From assembly GCA_023391285.1 (NCBI GenBank), contig JAEWBF010000023.1, positions 1-21,327 on the forward strand: a stretch of DNA of 21,327 nt, in the 5' to 3' direction. Positions 7,336 to 16,323 of the stretch are shown one piece after another. Each line of letters starts with the position of its first letter. Position 1 is the first letter of the stretch. Below the pieces are notes generated by a model. That model was not told where the DNA came from. It searched no databases and was given only the letters and a program-made list of their open reading frames with translations. This DNA is from Verrucomicrobiota bacterium. GTDB taxonomy: Bacteria; Verrucomicrobiota; Verrucomicrobiia; Opitutales; Opitutaceae. Position numbers and translations under genes: made by a program.

Positions 7336-7357
7336 GGCGGGGTCGGGAGACCCCGCC
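7336..7357 (-). repeat. GC-rich palindromic repeat, type 2
   Basis: Perfect 9-bp stem GGCGGGGTC (7336-7344) / GACCCCGCC (7349-7357) with a GGGA loop. It starts 7 nt after the histidine-kinase stop codon. Architecture (8-9 bp stem, 4-nt G-rich loop, directly after a stop) matches the palindromes at 3472-3491 and 5227-5246, but the stem sequence differs. No U-tract follows on the minus strand. It may be a REP-like element that also stabilises or ends the kinase mRNA. Confidence 0.7.
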
Positions 7358-7364
7358 CTACATT

Positions 7365-10300
7365 TTAGCCGATGAACTCGGGTGGGGTGACGGGGGACTC
7401 GGATTTCGAGAAGAGGCGGCGAATGGCGGCTTCGATTTCGTGAAGCTTTACCGGCTTTGAAATGTAGTCGTCCATGCCCGCTTCGAGGCAGCGCTCGCGG
7501 TCGCCCTGCATGGCGTTGGCGGTGAGCGCGACGATCTTGGGCTGCCGATCGGCGGGCAGGCGGGCGCGGATTTGGCGGCTGGCTTCGAGGCCGTCCATTT
7601 CCGGCATTTGAAGGTCCATCAAAACGAGATGATAGTGGCGCGTTTCGAGGGTTGTGACGGCTTCGAGGCCGTTGCCGACGGCGTCGGCGCGGTAGCCGAG
7701 GCGGTCGAGGAAGCGGAGGGCGACCTTCTGGTTGACGGTGTTGTCCTCGGCGAGGAGCACATCGAGGGGGAACTCCACGGAGAGGCGGCGTGAGAGTCCG
7801 CTGGCGGTGTTCGAGCTGACGGTGGCGACGGCGGCGGGGTTGAAGAGGAAGGCGAGAGAGTGGAGGAGCGAGGCGTTTTTGAACGGCTTGAAGATCGTGG
7901 TGAACGGCTGGCCGTCGCCGGGTGAGGCGGGAGCGGTTTGGCCGAAAGGCAGCATGAGGAGACGCGGGGCCTTGATGTGGAGAAGTGCGTCGATGGGGGA
8001 GGAGCCTTCGGTTTCGTCGCCATCGATGACGACGAGGCGCGGCGGCGTGGGGAATTCCTTTTCGAGCGCGGCGGCTTCGGTGGCGTTGTGGGCGAAGTAG
8101 CACGTGGCACCGAGCGGCTCGAGGGTGGCGCGGAGGCGGCGTTGGGTGACGGGATGGTCCTCGACGCAGAGCACGGTGGCATTGCGCAGATTTTCGAGAC
8201 CGGGTGGATAGACGGGATCGGCTTTGAGCGCGGCGGCTTCGGCGGCGATGGTGAAGATGAAGGAGGAACCATGGCCGGCGATGCTCTCGACGCGAATGCC
8301 GCCGCCCATGAGGATGGAAAGACGTTGGGAGATCGCGAGGCCGAGGCCGGTGCCGCCGTATTTGCGCGTCGTGGAAGAGTCGACCTGACTGAAGGCCTTG
8401 AAAAGGCGGTCGAGGCGGTCTTTCGGGATGCCGATGCCGGTGTCGTGAACGGTGAACTCGAGCATGAAGCGCGAGTGGGAAGCGTGGGCGGGAGAGAGAC
8501 GTTTGACCTCGATGGAGATGCTGCCGCTGGGGGTGAATTTGACGGCGTTGTTGACGAGGTTGACGATGACCTGCCGAAGGCGAGTGATGTCGCCCATGAT
8601 CCACGCCGGGATGTCGGGCTCGATGTGGTAAACGATTTCGAGCTTTTTCGCGGAGGCCTGGAGGGCGAAGAGGTCGAGGGCTTCCTCGATGCAGACGGCG
8701 AGTTCGAACGGCATGTGTTCGAGCTCCATCTTGCCGGACTCGATTTTGGAGAAATCGAGGATGTCGTTGATGATGGTGAGAAGGGCTTCGCCGGAGGTGC
8801 GGATGGTGTTGACGAAGTCGCGCTGCTCAGGGTTGAGCGGCGTTTCCATGAGGAGGGACGTCATGCCGATGACGCCGTTCATGGGGGTGCGGATTTCGTG
8901 CGACATCGACGCGAGGAACTCGGATTTCGCGCGGGAGGCGTCGTCGGCCTCGATCTTGGCCCGGCGGAGCATCTGCTCGGTTTCGACGCGCGCGGTGATG
9001 TCGGTTTCGATGGCGATGAAGTTCTGGAGCTGGCCGGTCTCGTTGCGGATGGGCTGGATCTCGAGACGCAGGTGGTATTTGCGGCCGGATTTGGAGTAGT
9101 TGACGACGTCGGTGGAGAGGCCCTGGCCCTCCGTCATGGCAAGACGGATACGCCTGACGATCGCGGGGTCGGTGTCGGGCCCGTGCATGAAATCGGCGGG
9201 CGATTTGCCGACGACCTCGTCGAGCGAGTATTCCATTACGCGGGTGAAGCTTTCGTTGACCCATTCGATCGTGCCGTTGGGGGAAGCGATGAGGACGGGG
9301 TTGTCGGTTTTCGACGCGACGAGGGAGAGCTTGCGGGTTTCGGCCTGTGATTCGCGGAGGGCCTGTTCGGCTTCGCGGCGGGCGGTGATGTCCTGCACGG
9401 TGCCGATGATGCGGGTGGGTTTTCCCGCGGTGGAGGCGGCGACGGTTTTGGAGCGGGTGTAAACCCAGCGGTATTCGCCGGCTTTGGCGCGAACGCGGTA
9501 TTCGGGTTCGATGAAGGAAGCGATGCCTCCGAGCTGGGATTCGACGCGGCGGCGGTAGAGCGGGAGATCGTCGGGATGGATGAGCGATTGCCAGGCCTCG
9601 ACGGTGGCAGGCATGCGACCGTGGTCGTAGCCGAGCATGGCCCAGAGACCGGGGCTGTAGTAGACGTGGCCCGCGGCGACGTTCCACTCGAAGATGCCGA
9701 TCTGGGTGGAATCGAGAGCGAGGCGAAGACGTTCGTCGGAGATCTTGAGGCGGGCTTCGACGCGGCGGCGCTCTTCGTTCTCGGCCTGAAGTTTCAGGTT
9801 GGAGAGTTCGGCGGCGCGCTGGCCGGCGCGGGCGCTGCGGGCGAGGTGGACGCTGAGGCCGAGGAGGAGCGTGATGCCGAAACCGGCGCCGAGGGCGAGT
9901 TCGGGGAGGAAGCGGCGCTCCTGTTTCAGCGCCTCGATGGAAGGCGTAAGTGAAAGGCGGATACGCCGATCGAAGATGGTGTAGGCTCTTTCGACGGTGA
10001 GGCCGGCGTTGGGACGCTCGCCGGAGGGATCGGTGGATTCGAGGACGGATTCGTTGCCGACGCGGATGTCGACGATGTAGTCGGAGCGGAGCTTGTAGTC
10101 GTTGACGAGGCGGGCGAAGAACGGGCGGTAGACGTATTCGCCAGCGACGAAGCCGGCGGGCTGGCCGGCGCGCGTGATGGGCGAATAGATCGCGACGCCC
10201 TTGCCGTGGGGGCCGACGTCGATCGTGCCGGAGATGTTCGGGGCGCGATCGCTGCGGGCGCGATCGAGGGCCTGGTTGCGGATGGCGTCTTGCGAATGAT

Positions 10301-11309
10301 CAAAGGAGACCGAAGTGGTTTCCTCTTCCGGGGGGAAGGCCCAGATGGTGCGGAGGTCGGAGTTGACGACAGCGATGGAGACGCAGCCGATGTCGCGAGC
10401 GGAGTCGTTCCAGCGCTCGCGGGCGTCGGCTTCCCAGATGGCTTGGGCGTTGGGTGCGACGCCGGACCAGATACGGGCGAGGCGCTCGATGGAGGCGGCT
10501 TGGGCGGCGAATTCGTATTGGATGGTGTTGGCGAGGGACTCCATCGCCGTCTGGGTTTTTGTGGCGAGGACGGCGATTTCGCGTTCGCGGAGACCGATCC
10601 ACAAAATGATCGTGAGCGTGAGACAGCCGACGACGGCGGGCATCGGCGACCAGGACGGCGGGCCGCCCTCGGCCTTCATGGTGTCGCGCCAGGCAAGAAG
10701 AAGAAGCGCGAGGCCGATGACGAGGAGGGCGGCGGCGCTGACGGGGGAGGTGGCGGTGTTGGTGCCCCAGCGGTAAACGGCGGGAAGGCTGGCAGCGTAA
10801 CCGAGCAGGGTCGAGAACCCGGCGGAGGCGGTGATGGAGCTGATGACGGCTTCGGCGAAAAGCCGGCCGCGTGCGCCCCGCGGGAATCCTCGCCACGCGA
10901 GGACGAGCGAAACGAGAAGGATACACGCGGACGACATGGCCGACATGCGGCCTGGGTCGGCGGTTTCGGCGAGCAGATGGTCGGTGACGAGCAGTTCGTC
11001 GATGAACAGGTTGACGTCGAAAATGTTCTCCGCGAGCGAGAGGGCAGCGACGGCGGCGGGCACGAGCGCGAGCCAGGCGGCGCCGGCGATGCCGAGTTCG
11101 ATGGCAAGAAAAACGGCGCCGAGAAGGAGAACGCAGAGAGCGTCGTTGGCCTTGATGGCGGCTCCGGCGCCGAGCGGTTGGATAAGCGCGTCGATCCGCA
11201 GCCACCAACCCATCAACACCGTGACGCCGACCCCGATGAGCAGCATTGCGATTGCCAGCGACGAGCGCTCCAGCCAGGTGCGGCGTGGCATTGTGGGCAA
11301 GTGAACCAT
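7365..11309 (-). CDS. Hybrid sensor histidine kinase (membrane sensor, CHASE, PAS-PAS, HisKA-HATPase, REC-REC)
   Basis: Inner-membrane sensor kinase of 1314 residues. Domains in order: an N-terminal block of about seven membrane helices (about 17-240) with a PGRMS motif (119-123) also known from other bacterial membrane sensors; a CHASE-like extracytoplasmic domain (about 265-455); a membrane helix (about 468-490); two PAS domains (about 525-645 and 660-775); HisKA with phosphoacceptor H804 in SMSHEIRTP; HATPase_c with N-box NLVNNAVKFTP and G-boxes DTGIGIP and GGTGLGLAIS; then two receiver domains. REC1 (about 1044-1156) keeps acidic E1050/D1051, D1096 and K1141 but has LMLPF where the conserved Thr/Ser is expected, so it may be impaired. 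REC2 (about 1183-1300) looks complete, with D1232 in LMDLQMPEMDG, T1263 and K1285. There is no HPt domain and no response regulator next to it. ATG at 11309 is used; ATG at 11291 is an alternative. It lies 40 nt after the AsmA-like gene and is probably co-transcribed with it. Confidence 0.93.
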   Translation of the reverse strand: MVHLPTMPRRTWLERSSLAIAMLLIGVGVTVLMGWWLRIDALIQPLGAGAAIKANDALCVLLLGAVFLAIELGIAGAAWLALVPAAVAALSLAENIFDVNLFIDELLVTDHLLAETADPGRMSAMSSACILLVSLVLAWRGFPRGARGRLFAEAVISSITASAGFSTLLGYAASLPAVYRWGTNTATSPVSAAALLVIGLALLLLAWRDTMKAEGGPPSWSPMPAVVGCLTLTIILWIGLREREIAVLATKTQTAMESLANTIQYEFAAQAASIERLARIWSGVAPNAQAIWEADARERWNDSARDIGCVSIAVVNSDLRTIWAFPPEEETTSVSFDHSQDAIRNQALDRARSDRAPNISGTIDVGPHGKGVAIYSPITRAGQPAGFVAGEYVYRPFFARLVNDYKLRSDYIVDIRVGNESVLESTDPSGERPNAGLTVERAYTIFDRRIRLSLTPSIEALKQERRFLPELALGAGFGITLLLGLSVHLARSARAGQRAAELSNLKLQAENEERRRVEARLKISDERLRLALDSTQIGIFEWNVAAGHVYYSPGLWAMLGYDHGRMPATVEAWQSLIHPDDLPLYRRRVESQLGGIASFIEPEYRVRAKAGEYRWVYTRSKTVAASTAGKPTRIIGTVQDITARREAEQALRESQAETRKLSLVASKTDNPVLIASPNGTIEWVNESFTRVMEYSLDEVVGKSPADFMHGPDTDPAIVRRIRLAMTEGQGLSTDVVNYSKSGRKYHLRLEIQPIRNETGQLQNFIAIETDITARVETEQMLRRAKIEADDASRAKSEFLASMSHEIRTPMNGVIGMTSLLMETPLNPEQRDFVNTIRTSGEALLTIINDILDFSKIESGKMELEHMPFELAVCIEEALDLFALQASAKKLEIVYHIEPDIPAWIMGDITRLRQVIVNLVNNAVKFTPSGSISIEVKRLSPAHASHSRFMLEFTVHDTGIGIPKDRLDRLFKAFSQVDSSTTRKYGGTGLGLAISQRLSILMGGGIRVESIAGHGSSFIFTIAAEAAALKADPVYPPGLENLRNATVLCVEDHPVTQRRLRATLEPLGATCYFAHNATEAAALEKEFPTPPRLVVIDGDETEGSSPIDALLHIKAPRLLMLPFGQTAPASPGDGQPFTTIFKPFKNASLLHSLAFLFNPAAVATVSSNTASGLSRRLSVEFPLDVLLAEDNTVNQKVALRFLDRLGYRADAVGNGLEAVTTLETRHYHLVLMDLQMPEMDGLEASRQIRARLPADRQPKIVALTANAMQGDRERCLEAGMDDYISKPVKLHEIEAAIRRLFSKSESPVTPPEFIG

Positions 11310-11349
11310 TGGGGTGTTTACCCTATCTAGAGAAGTTCAAGGGTAGGGA

Positions 11350-14160
11350 TCAACGTGTTTTATCGGGCGGGGAAGGAGAATCTGTTGCCGGAGATGGCGG
11401 GGAGTGGGGTGCCGGCGGGGCGGGGGTGTCGGTCGAGGTGGTGCTGGTTTGACTGAGTGAGCGCAGCAGGTTGCTGGGGCCCATGACGAAAGCCCATTTC
11501 GGCTGATCGAGGGGGCCGGTTAGTTTCACCTCGAGGATGGTGGCGAGTGGGGTGAGGACGGCGCCGACGACGTTTTGGAGGAGTGAGCCGCCTTCGTGGA
11601 AGGGGAAGACGCGGGCGTTGAAGTCGAGCTGACGGCGTTGGAGCGAGTAGTCGCCGTGCGCTTGGATGGCGGAGTTCTCGCCGGTGATGTCGACGGCGGG
11701 GAAGACGAGGGTGGGACCCTCGACCTTGAAATCGCTGCGGGCGGAATTGAATCGAAGTGCGGTGAAGTCGAGGAGCGCGGAGAGGCCGCCGAGGAGGCGG
11801 ATCTCGCCGAGCTCGGCGCCTTGGAGGGCGGCGTTGCCGGAGCCGCGGTAGTTGTAGAGATCGTCGACGGGGCCGTCGGCGGAGAGGGAAAGGTCCAGGC
11901 GGACGTTGGTTTTGGAGGAGACGAATCGATCGGGGGCGGGCGGAGGATCGCCGCGTCGCAATGCGATGTATTCGGCGACCGAGGACACGGCGCGGCCGAG
12001 ACTTGCGCCCCGGAGTGAGGCGTCGAAACCGAGGCGGCGGGCACCGGCGTCGTCCCAAACGCGCGCGGTGCCGGAGAGTGTGCCGTTGGCGACTTCGGCG
12101 GTGAAGCGATCGAGGGTAACCTCGCGATCGCGGATCGTGGCGGCGAACGAGAGATTGCGAGCGGGAAAGCGGTGAAAGGAGAACGCGCCCGTCGAGTCGC
12201 CGCGGATGGAGAGGGTGTGTTTGGGACCTTGGGGCGCGGCCGGACCTTCGAAGTGCCCGATGATCTTCAGATCGGGATTCGTTTCGAACGTGTAGGGGTC
12301 AAGCAGCGGTGCGAGTTCGGGACCGAGCAAAGGAGCGCCGTGGGTGAACGGCAGAGTCGATTCGAAGGAGAGGGTGAATTCGCGCCAGGTGTGTTGGGCG
12401 ACATCGAAGTGACGGGTGAAGGTGCCGCGCAGCGCGCCGGTGCCGTGGGTGCTGACGAGCTCCAAGGCGTCGAGAAAATTGGGGCGAATGAACATGCGCG
12501 TGCGCGCGTAATCGAAAGGCGCGTCGCGGATGACGGCGTCGCGGGCTTCGGCGAAGAGGAAGACGGTGGTTTCGTGACCGGCGAGCCAGCGTCCGGCGAC
12601 GTCGACGCTTGCCAGGGGCGGTGAGCGGGGGAACTCGAGTGTTTCGAAGAAATTACTCCACCACTCGCGAAACCAGGGAGCGATGACGAGGGGGCGGAGT
12701 TGTCCATCGAGGAGGAAGCGAAACTCGTGCGTGCCGATGTTTTGCTCGAAGCGGCCGCGGGCGAAGTTGTCGCCGAGCCGGGCGAAGGCGTGTGTGGCGA
12801 GGATGTGTTGTCCGTCGAAGGCGAGTTCGCCGGAGAGGGAGTCGAAGATGACATCGCGTCCGCCGATGTTGTGGGTGGCGATACGAGCGGTGGTGTTCTC
12901 AAAGCGCCATTCGGGTCCGAAGACCGCATGCGCAGACAACGCGATCGGTGCGCCGACGTGGAGGAACGGGCGGATGTCGCGCTGGAGGAGGGTGGTGAGG
13001 GGATCGAGCAGCGCGGGCGAAAGGACGCCGTCGAAATCGAGGGAGGCGGTGCGTTGGTTGAAATCGGCGCGGCCTCGGAGCGCGGCGGGGTGGCCCGCGT
13101 AGCTCGTGAGGAGGGTGGCGTCGACGCGCGGCCAGGCGGCAGGTTCGATGTGGGCGGCGACAGCATCGAGGAGGAAGCCGCGGGAGGTGAGGGCGCGAGC
13201 GGTGAGTTGGATCTCGCGCGGATCGAAGGAAAGTGGATCGCGGCGGAGAAAGCCGCGGGTGTGGGCGGAGACGTGATGGGCGAGTATATCGTCGTCGGTG
13301 CGGAGCTCGTCGGCGTCGACCGTGGCGGTGATGAGCGCGGAGGTTTCGCCGAGGAGAGGCAGGCGGGCGGTGGCGTGGACGTTCGTGGCGTGAAGCCCGC
13401 GGAATTGAGGAAGATGAATTTGGCGGGCGGTAAGACGGAGGTGGGCGACGGCGCCGCGGGTGGAGGAGGGCGAAAGCGAAACGTGGAGCGCGGCGCCGTC
13501 GAGCGGAGTGACGTGTTCGGCGGCGCGGATGAGCTGGCGGCTGAAGGCGGGATAATGTTCGGCGAGGGCGGCGACGAAGGGGAGTGGCGCGACGCGGTCG
13601 ATCTCGCGTCGAGGGGCGAGGTGGATGGCGCCGGAGGCCGTGACGGGGATGCCGGCGACGTGTGTCGCCAGACTTTCGATACGCAGCTCGCGATTGGCGG
13701 GGGAAACGACGACATCGAGGTCGTCGAGGATTTGTTCGCTGCGGCCGGATGGCGCGAGCATGGCGGGAACGGAGAAGGAAACGCCGGTGGCGTGGATGCG
13801 GCGGGCTTCGAACTGGCCGGCGGCGAGGAGCCATGGGTTGAGCTCGATGTAAACGGCGCGGATGTCGGCGACGGGCTCGGCGTAAGCGGGGAGGGAGAGG
13901 CGGAGGTTTTCCAGGACGATGCCGCCGGTGGGATCGAAGGTGGCGCGGCCGAGCCGGGCGTGAACGCCGGATTGTTGGAAGCGTTCTTCGAGGGAACGGA
14001 GAACGAAAGTGGGGAAGGTGAGCTCGCGGGAAATGGCGGAGACGATTTGCGCGAGGAAGACGAGGAAGAGAGCGATCCAGACGAGCCAACAGAGGAATGT
14101 GACGACGGCGTCGGTGCCGACGCGGGCCGCTGGCCAGAGCTGGTTCGGGCGGAGAGGCAT
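11350..14160 (-). CDS. AsmA-like envelope protein
   Basis: Large envelope protein of 936 residues from the ATG at 14160. One N-terminal membrane helix (about 15-45) anchors a long beta-rich region. The family signature is clearest near the C-terminus: a GSGNAALQGAELGEIRLLGG stretch, then GPTLVFPAVDITGENSAIQA, DYSLQRRQLDF and a LTGPLDQPKWAF repeat that is typical of AsmA/TamB-type C-terminal regions. The early region FDPTGGIVLENLRLSLP also fits. The last ~35 residues are Pro/Ser/Thr-rich and probably disordered. AsmA-clan proteins are thought to bridge membranes and move phospholipids; that role is carried over from the family. It sits between the DUF4340 gene (119 nt upstream) and the hybrid kinase (40 nt downstream) on the same strand. 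Confidence 0.85.
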   Translation of the reverse strand: MPLRPNQLWPAARVGTDAVVTFLCWLVWIALFLVFLAQIVSAISRELTFPTFVLRSLEERFQQSGVHARLGRATFDPTGGIVLENLRLSLPAYAEPVADIRAVYIELNPWLLAAGQFEARRIHATGVSFSVPAMLAPSGRSEQILDDLDVVVSPANRELRIESLATHVAGIPVTASGAIHLAPRREIDRVAPLPFVAALAEHYPAFSRQLIRAAEHVTPLDGAALHVSLSPSSTRGAVAHLRLTARQIHLPQFRGLHATNVHATARLPLLGETSALITATVDADELRTDDDILAHHVSAHTRGFLRRDPLSFDPREIQLTARALTSRGFLLDAVAAHIEPAAWPRVDATLLTSYAGHPAALRGRADFNQRTASLDFDGVLSPALLDPLTTLLQRDIRPFLHVGAPIALSAHAVFGPEWRFENTTARIATHNIGGRDVIFDSLSGELAFDGQHILATHAFARLGDNFARGRFEQNIGTHEFRFLLDGQLRPLVIAPWFREWWSNFFETLEFPRSPPLASVDVAGRWLAGHETTVFLFAEARDAVIRDAPFDYARTRMFIRPNFLDALELVSTHGTGALRGTFTRHFDVAQHTWREFTLSFESTLPFTHGAPLLGPELAPLLDPYTFETNPDLKIIGHFEGPAAPQGPKHTLSIRGDSTGAFSFHRFPARNLSFAATIRDREVTLDRFTAEVANGTLSGTARVWDDAGARRLGFDASLRGASLGRAVSSVAEYIALRRGDPPPAPDRFVSSKTNVRLDLSLSADGPVDDLYNYRGSGNAALQGAELGEIRLLGGLSALLDFTALRFNSARSDFKVEGPTLVFPAVDITGENSAIQAHGDYSLQRRQLDFNARVFPFHEGGSLLQNVVGAVLTPLATILEVKLTGPLDQPKWAFVMGPSNLLRSLSQTSTTSTDTPAPPAPHSPPSPATDSPSPPDKTR

Positions 14161-14195
14161 GTCAGAGGAGCTCAGCCGGAGTCAGGCAGAAGAAG

Positions 14196-14226
14196 AACCA
14201 CGGATGGTCACAGATGAACACAGATT
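14196..14226 (-). repeat. Short dispersed GTGGTT-type intergenic element
   Basis: Reads AACCACGGATGGTCACAGAT then GAACACAGATT on the + strand. It follows the same template as the elements at 6901, 7001, 7148 and 7231 (AACCAC(A/G)(G/A)A... with repeated CACRGA/CACGAA words), in the same orientation. It fills the middle of the 119-nt spacer between the AsmA-like and DUF4340 genes. No function is evident. Confidence 0.5.
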
Positions 14227-14279
14227 GGGAGGAGTTGGATGTCTGCGCGGGACGAGTCGCTCGCTCACTTTTCCTTGTT

Positions 14280-16220
14280 CTAGGACGATGGAGCGGGCGG
14301 AGGGCCGGGGTCGCGCGGGGATTGGATGAGTGTCCAGAGGGCGTCCAGGAACGGCTGCTCGAGGGCGAAGACGACGTTGAATTCGTTCGGCGGAGAACCA
14401 GCGAGCTGGCGGTTGCCGCCGACGCGCGGCGAGAGGAAGAGCGTGGTCGTGCTCGTTTGATCGGTGGATCCGCCGACGAGGCTGATGGTGGCGTCGAGCC
14501 GGTAGCGCCACGGGCGATCGTCGCCGGCGACGTTTACGCGTTCGGCGAATTGATCGAGGACAAATTCGGCGGCGCGCAGCGAGCGAAGATGAGAGAGGAT
14601 GGTTTGCACGGCCTCCGGCTGGGGAATGGATTCGGTGGGGCGGCCCGTGGGATCGATGGCGGTTTCGAGGACGACGGAGTTGTCGGAGAGATCGGTGAGC
14701 TTGAGGGCGGCGATGCGGGCTCCGGCGGGAAGTTCGCGGAGGAGACGTTCGCGCCAGGCGCGGGGCTGGGCGGGGAGCTCGCGCAGGAACTCCTGATCGA
14801 TGGCGTAGACGGAAGGCGACGCGCCGGTGCGAAGGTAAGCGGTGCCGTTGCGTTGGGCGGGAAGGCCGATTTGGAACGTGATCGGCGGCTGGCCGGGAAC
14901 GGAGAGCGAGATTTCGCGCTCGGGGCGGTTGAAGCCCCAGGCTTCGAGATCGGCGTCGCGCGGGGCGTCGCTTTCGAAGCGTTGCGCGGAGAGGAGAGAG
15001 AGTTGTTCGAGCAGGCGGGTGACGGCGGCGCGTTCGGCGGCGAGCGTTTGCGGGCCCTGTTGGCCATCGCCGCGGAGAACGATTTGCCAGGCGGCGGAGT
15101 CGGCGGGTTGAGCGCCGGTTTCGAGACGTTGCAAGGTGACGGGCGACTGGCCGGGGGCCGCGAGAGTGACGGACGTGACGGCGCGCGGATCGAAGTCGAG
15201 AATGCGGGATTCGCGCAGCGTTTCCTGGGCGCGGTCGAGCACCGACTTCAACGCAGCGGGTATGGAAACGGTGAATACGGCGTCGCGACCTTCGAGCTGG
15301 GCGTAGTATTCGATATCTGGAGACGTGGCAGCTCCGGTGGGGATGGCGGTGGGGCCGAGCGCGGCGCCGAGGAGGAGGGTTTCACGGCGGCCGTTGCCCT
15401 CGAGGCTGACGCGGAGCTCGGGGCGATCGGACGGCAGCGGAGAGGGCGGATCTTCGGTGACGAAGGAACGGACGCGGAGGGCGTTGAGGGCGTTGATGGC
15501 GAGCTCGGTGGCGTTTTTCGAAGCACGGGCGCTGATGGGAGCTTCGAAGGTCCAGCGAGCGCCGTCGCGGCGCAGGCGAACGCGGAGGCTGGCGGGTGGC
15601 GGAGTCTGGAGGTTGAGGGAGCGGGCTTCGAAGACGGGGATGGTGAAAAGGGCGTCGGCGTGGAGTTCTTCGAAGGTGAGCGCGAGGCTGCGGGCGAGGC
15701 TTTGATTGACGACGTGGACGCGGGACCCGTCGGGCGAGAGGACGTAGAGGCGGATGCCGTCTTTGGTGACGTCGCCGAGCTGAAGCTGGGAAGAGTTGAG
15801 AGTTGAGGGTTGAGAGTTGAGAGAGTCGGAGTGTCCGGAGGTGAAGGAGACGGTGAGTTTGGGATCGTCGAGACCGTAGTCGGCGAGGGACTGGCCATTT
15901 TTCTCGAGGTCGCGGACTTGGAAGCTGGTTTCGTGTTCGAGGAATTGGAGGTCGTTGACGATGCGGTTGACGGCGTTGGGGTTGGCGGGCCACTCGATCG
16001 GGTGGGTGACGAACCAGGTGTCGCCGCGTTTTTCGAGGGCCAGACGGTGGGTGGCGCTGGTGATTTCGAGAGCGCGGATGTCGGCGGCTTCGGGGCCGAG
16101 GACGCGGCGGCGGGCTTCCTTCCAATTCTCCTCGGTGCGCCAGCGTCGCTCGAATTGGAAGATGAAGAAGAAGAGCGCGACGTTCAGGAGGAGGAGAACG
16201 AGGGTGACTTTGGTGCGCAC
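14280..16220 (-). CDS. DUF4340 domain protein, partner of the Gld-type ABC system
   Basis: From the GTG at 16220 the protein has 646 residues. It starts VRTKVTLVLLLLNVALFFFI, an N-terminal membrane anchor, followed by a long, mostly extracytoplasmic region with repeated DUF4340-like modules (for example IRALEITSATHRLALEKRGD then WFVTHPIEWPAN, and later IRLYVLSPDGSRVHVVNQSL). DUF4340 proteins commonly lie directly after GldG-like genes in Verrucomicrobiota, Planctomycetota and related groups; their biochemical role is not established. Start choice: the frame is open to a GTG at 16295, but those 25 extra residues are translated from the intergenic GAGTTGAG repeat, so 16220 is more credible. Residues about 132-143 (DSLNSQPSTLNS) are encoded by an in-frame tract of the same repeat family. 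Confidence 0.85.
   Translation of the reverse strand: MRTKVTLVLLLLNVALFFFIFQFERRWRTEENWKEARRRVLGPEAADIRALEITSATHRLALEKRGDTWFVTHPIEWPANPNAVNRIVNDLQFLEHETSFQVRDLEKNGQSLADYGLDDPKLTVSFTSGHSDSLNSQPSTLNSSQLQLGDVTKDGIRLYVLSPDGSRVHVVNQSLARSLALTFEELHADALFTIPVFEARSLNLQTPPPASLRVRLRRDGARWTFEAPISARASKNATELAINALNALRVRSFVTEDPPSPLPSDRPELRVSLEGNGRRETLLLGAALGPTAIPTGAATSPDIEYYAQLEGRDAVFTVSIPAALKSVLDRAQETLRESRILDFDPRAVTSVTLAAPGQSPVTLQRLETGAQPADSAAWQIVLRGDGQQGPQTLAAERAAVTRLLEQLSLLSAQRFESDAPRDADLEAWGFNRPEREISLSVPGQPPITFQIGLPAQRNGTAYLRTGASPSVYAIDQEFLRELPAQPRAWRERLLRELPAGARIAALKLTDLSDNSVVLETAIDPTGRPTESIPQPEAVQTILSHLRSLRAAEFVLDQFAERVNVAGDDRPWRYRLDATISLVGGSTDQTSTTTLFLSPRVGGNRQLAGSPPNEFNVVFALEQPFLDALWTLIQSPRDPGPPPAPSS
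15793..15825. repeat. GAGTTGAG-type tract inside the DUF4340 coding sequence
   Basis: 33 nt of degenerate GAGTTGA units, in frame. On the coding strand they give a low-complexity SLNSQPSTLNS segment between SGHSD and QLQLGD. The length is a multiple of three and there is no stop, so the gene stays open. The same repeat family fills the spacers on both sides of the neighbouring gldG-like gene. Confidence 0.7.
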
Positions 16221-16225
16221 GGGAA

Positions 16226-16315
16226 AGTTGAGAGTTGAGGGTCGAGAGTTGAGAGGCGGAGTGCGCGGAAGAGAACTGGTTTTTTCTCTCAACACTCAGC
16301 TCTCGCCTCTCAACT
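16226..16315. repeat. Inverted-repeat cassette between GldG-like and DUF4340 genes
   Basis: Two 30-nt arms built from GAGTTGAG-type units, 16226-16255 and 16286-16315, pair as inverted repeats at 24 of 30 positions by eye. On the minus strand the cassette begins 8 nt after the GldG-like stop and ends 5 nt before the DUF4340 GTG, filling 90 of 103 nt. It would form a long hairpin in the operon mRNA just ahead of the DUF4340 start. Confidence 0.7.
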
Positions 16316-16323
16316 GCGGAGCG

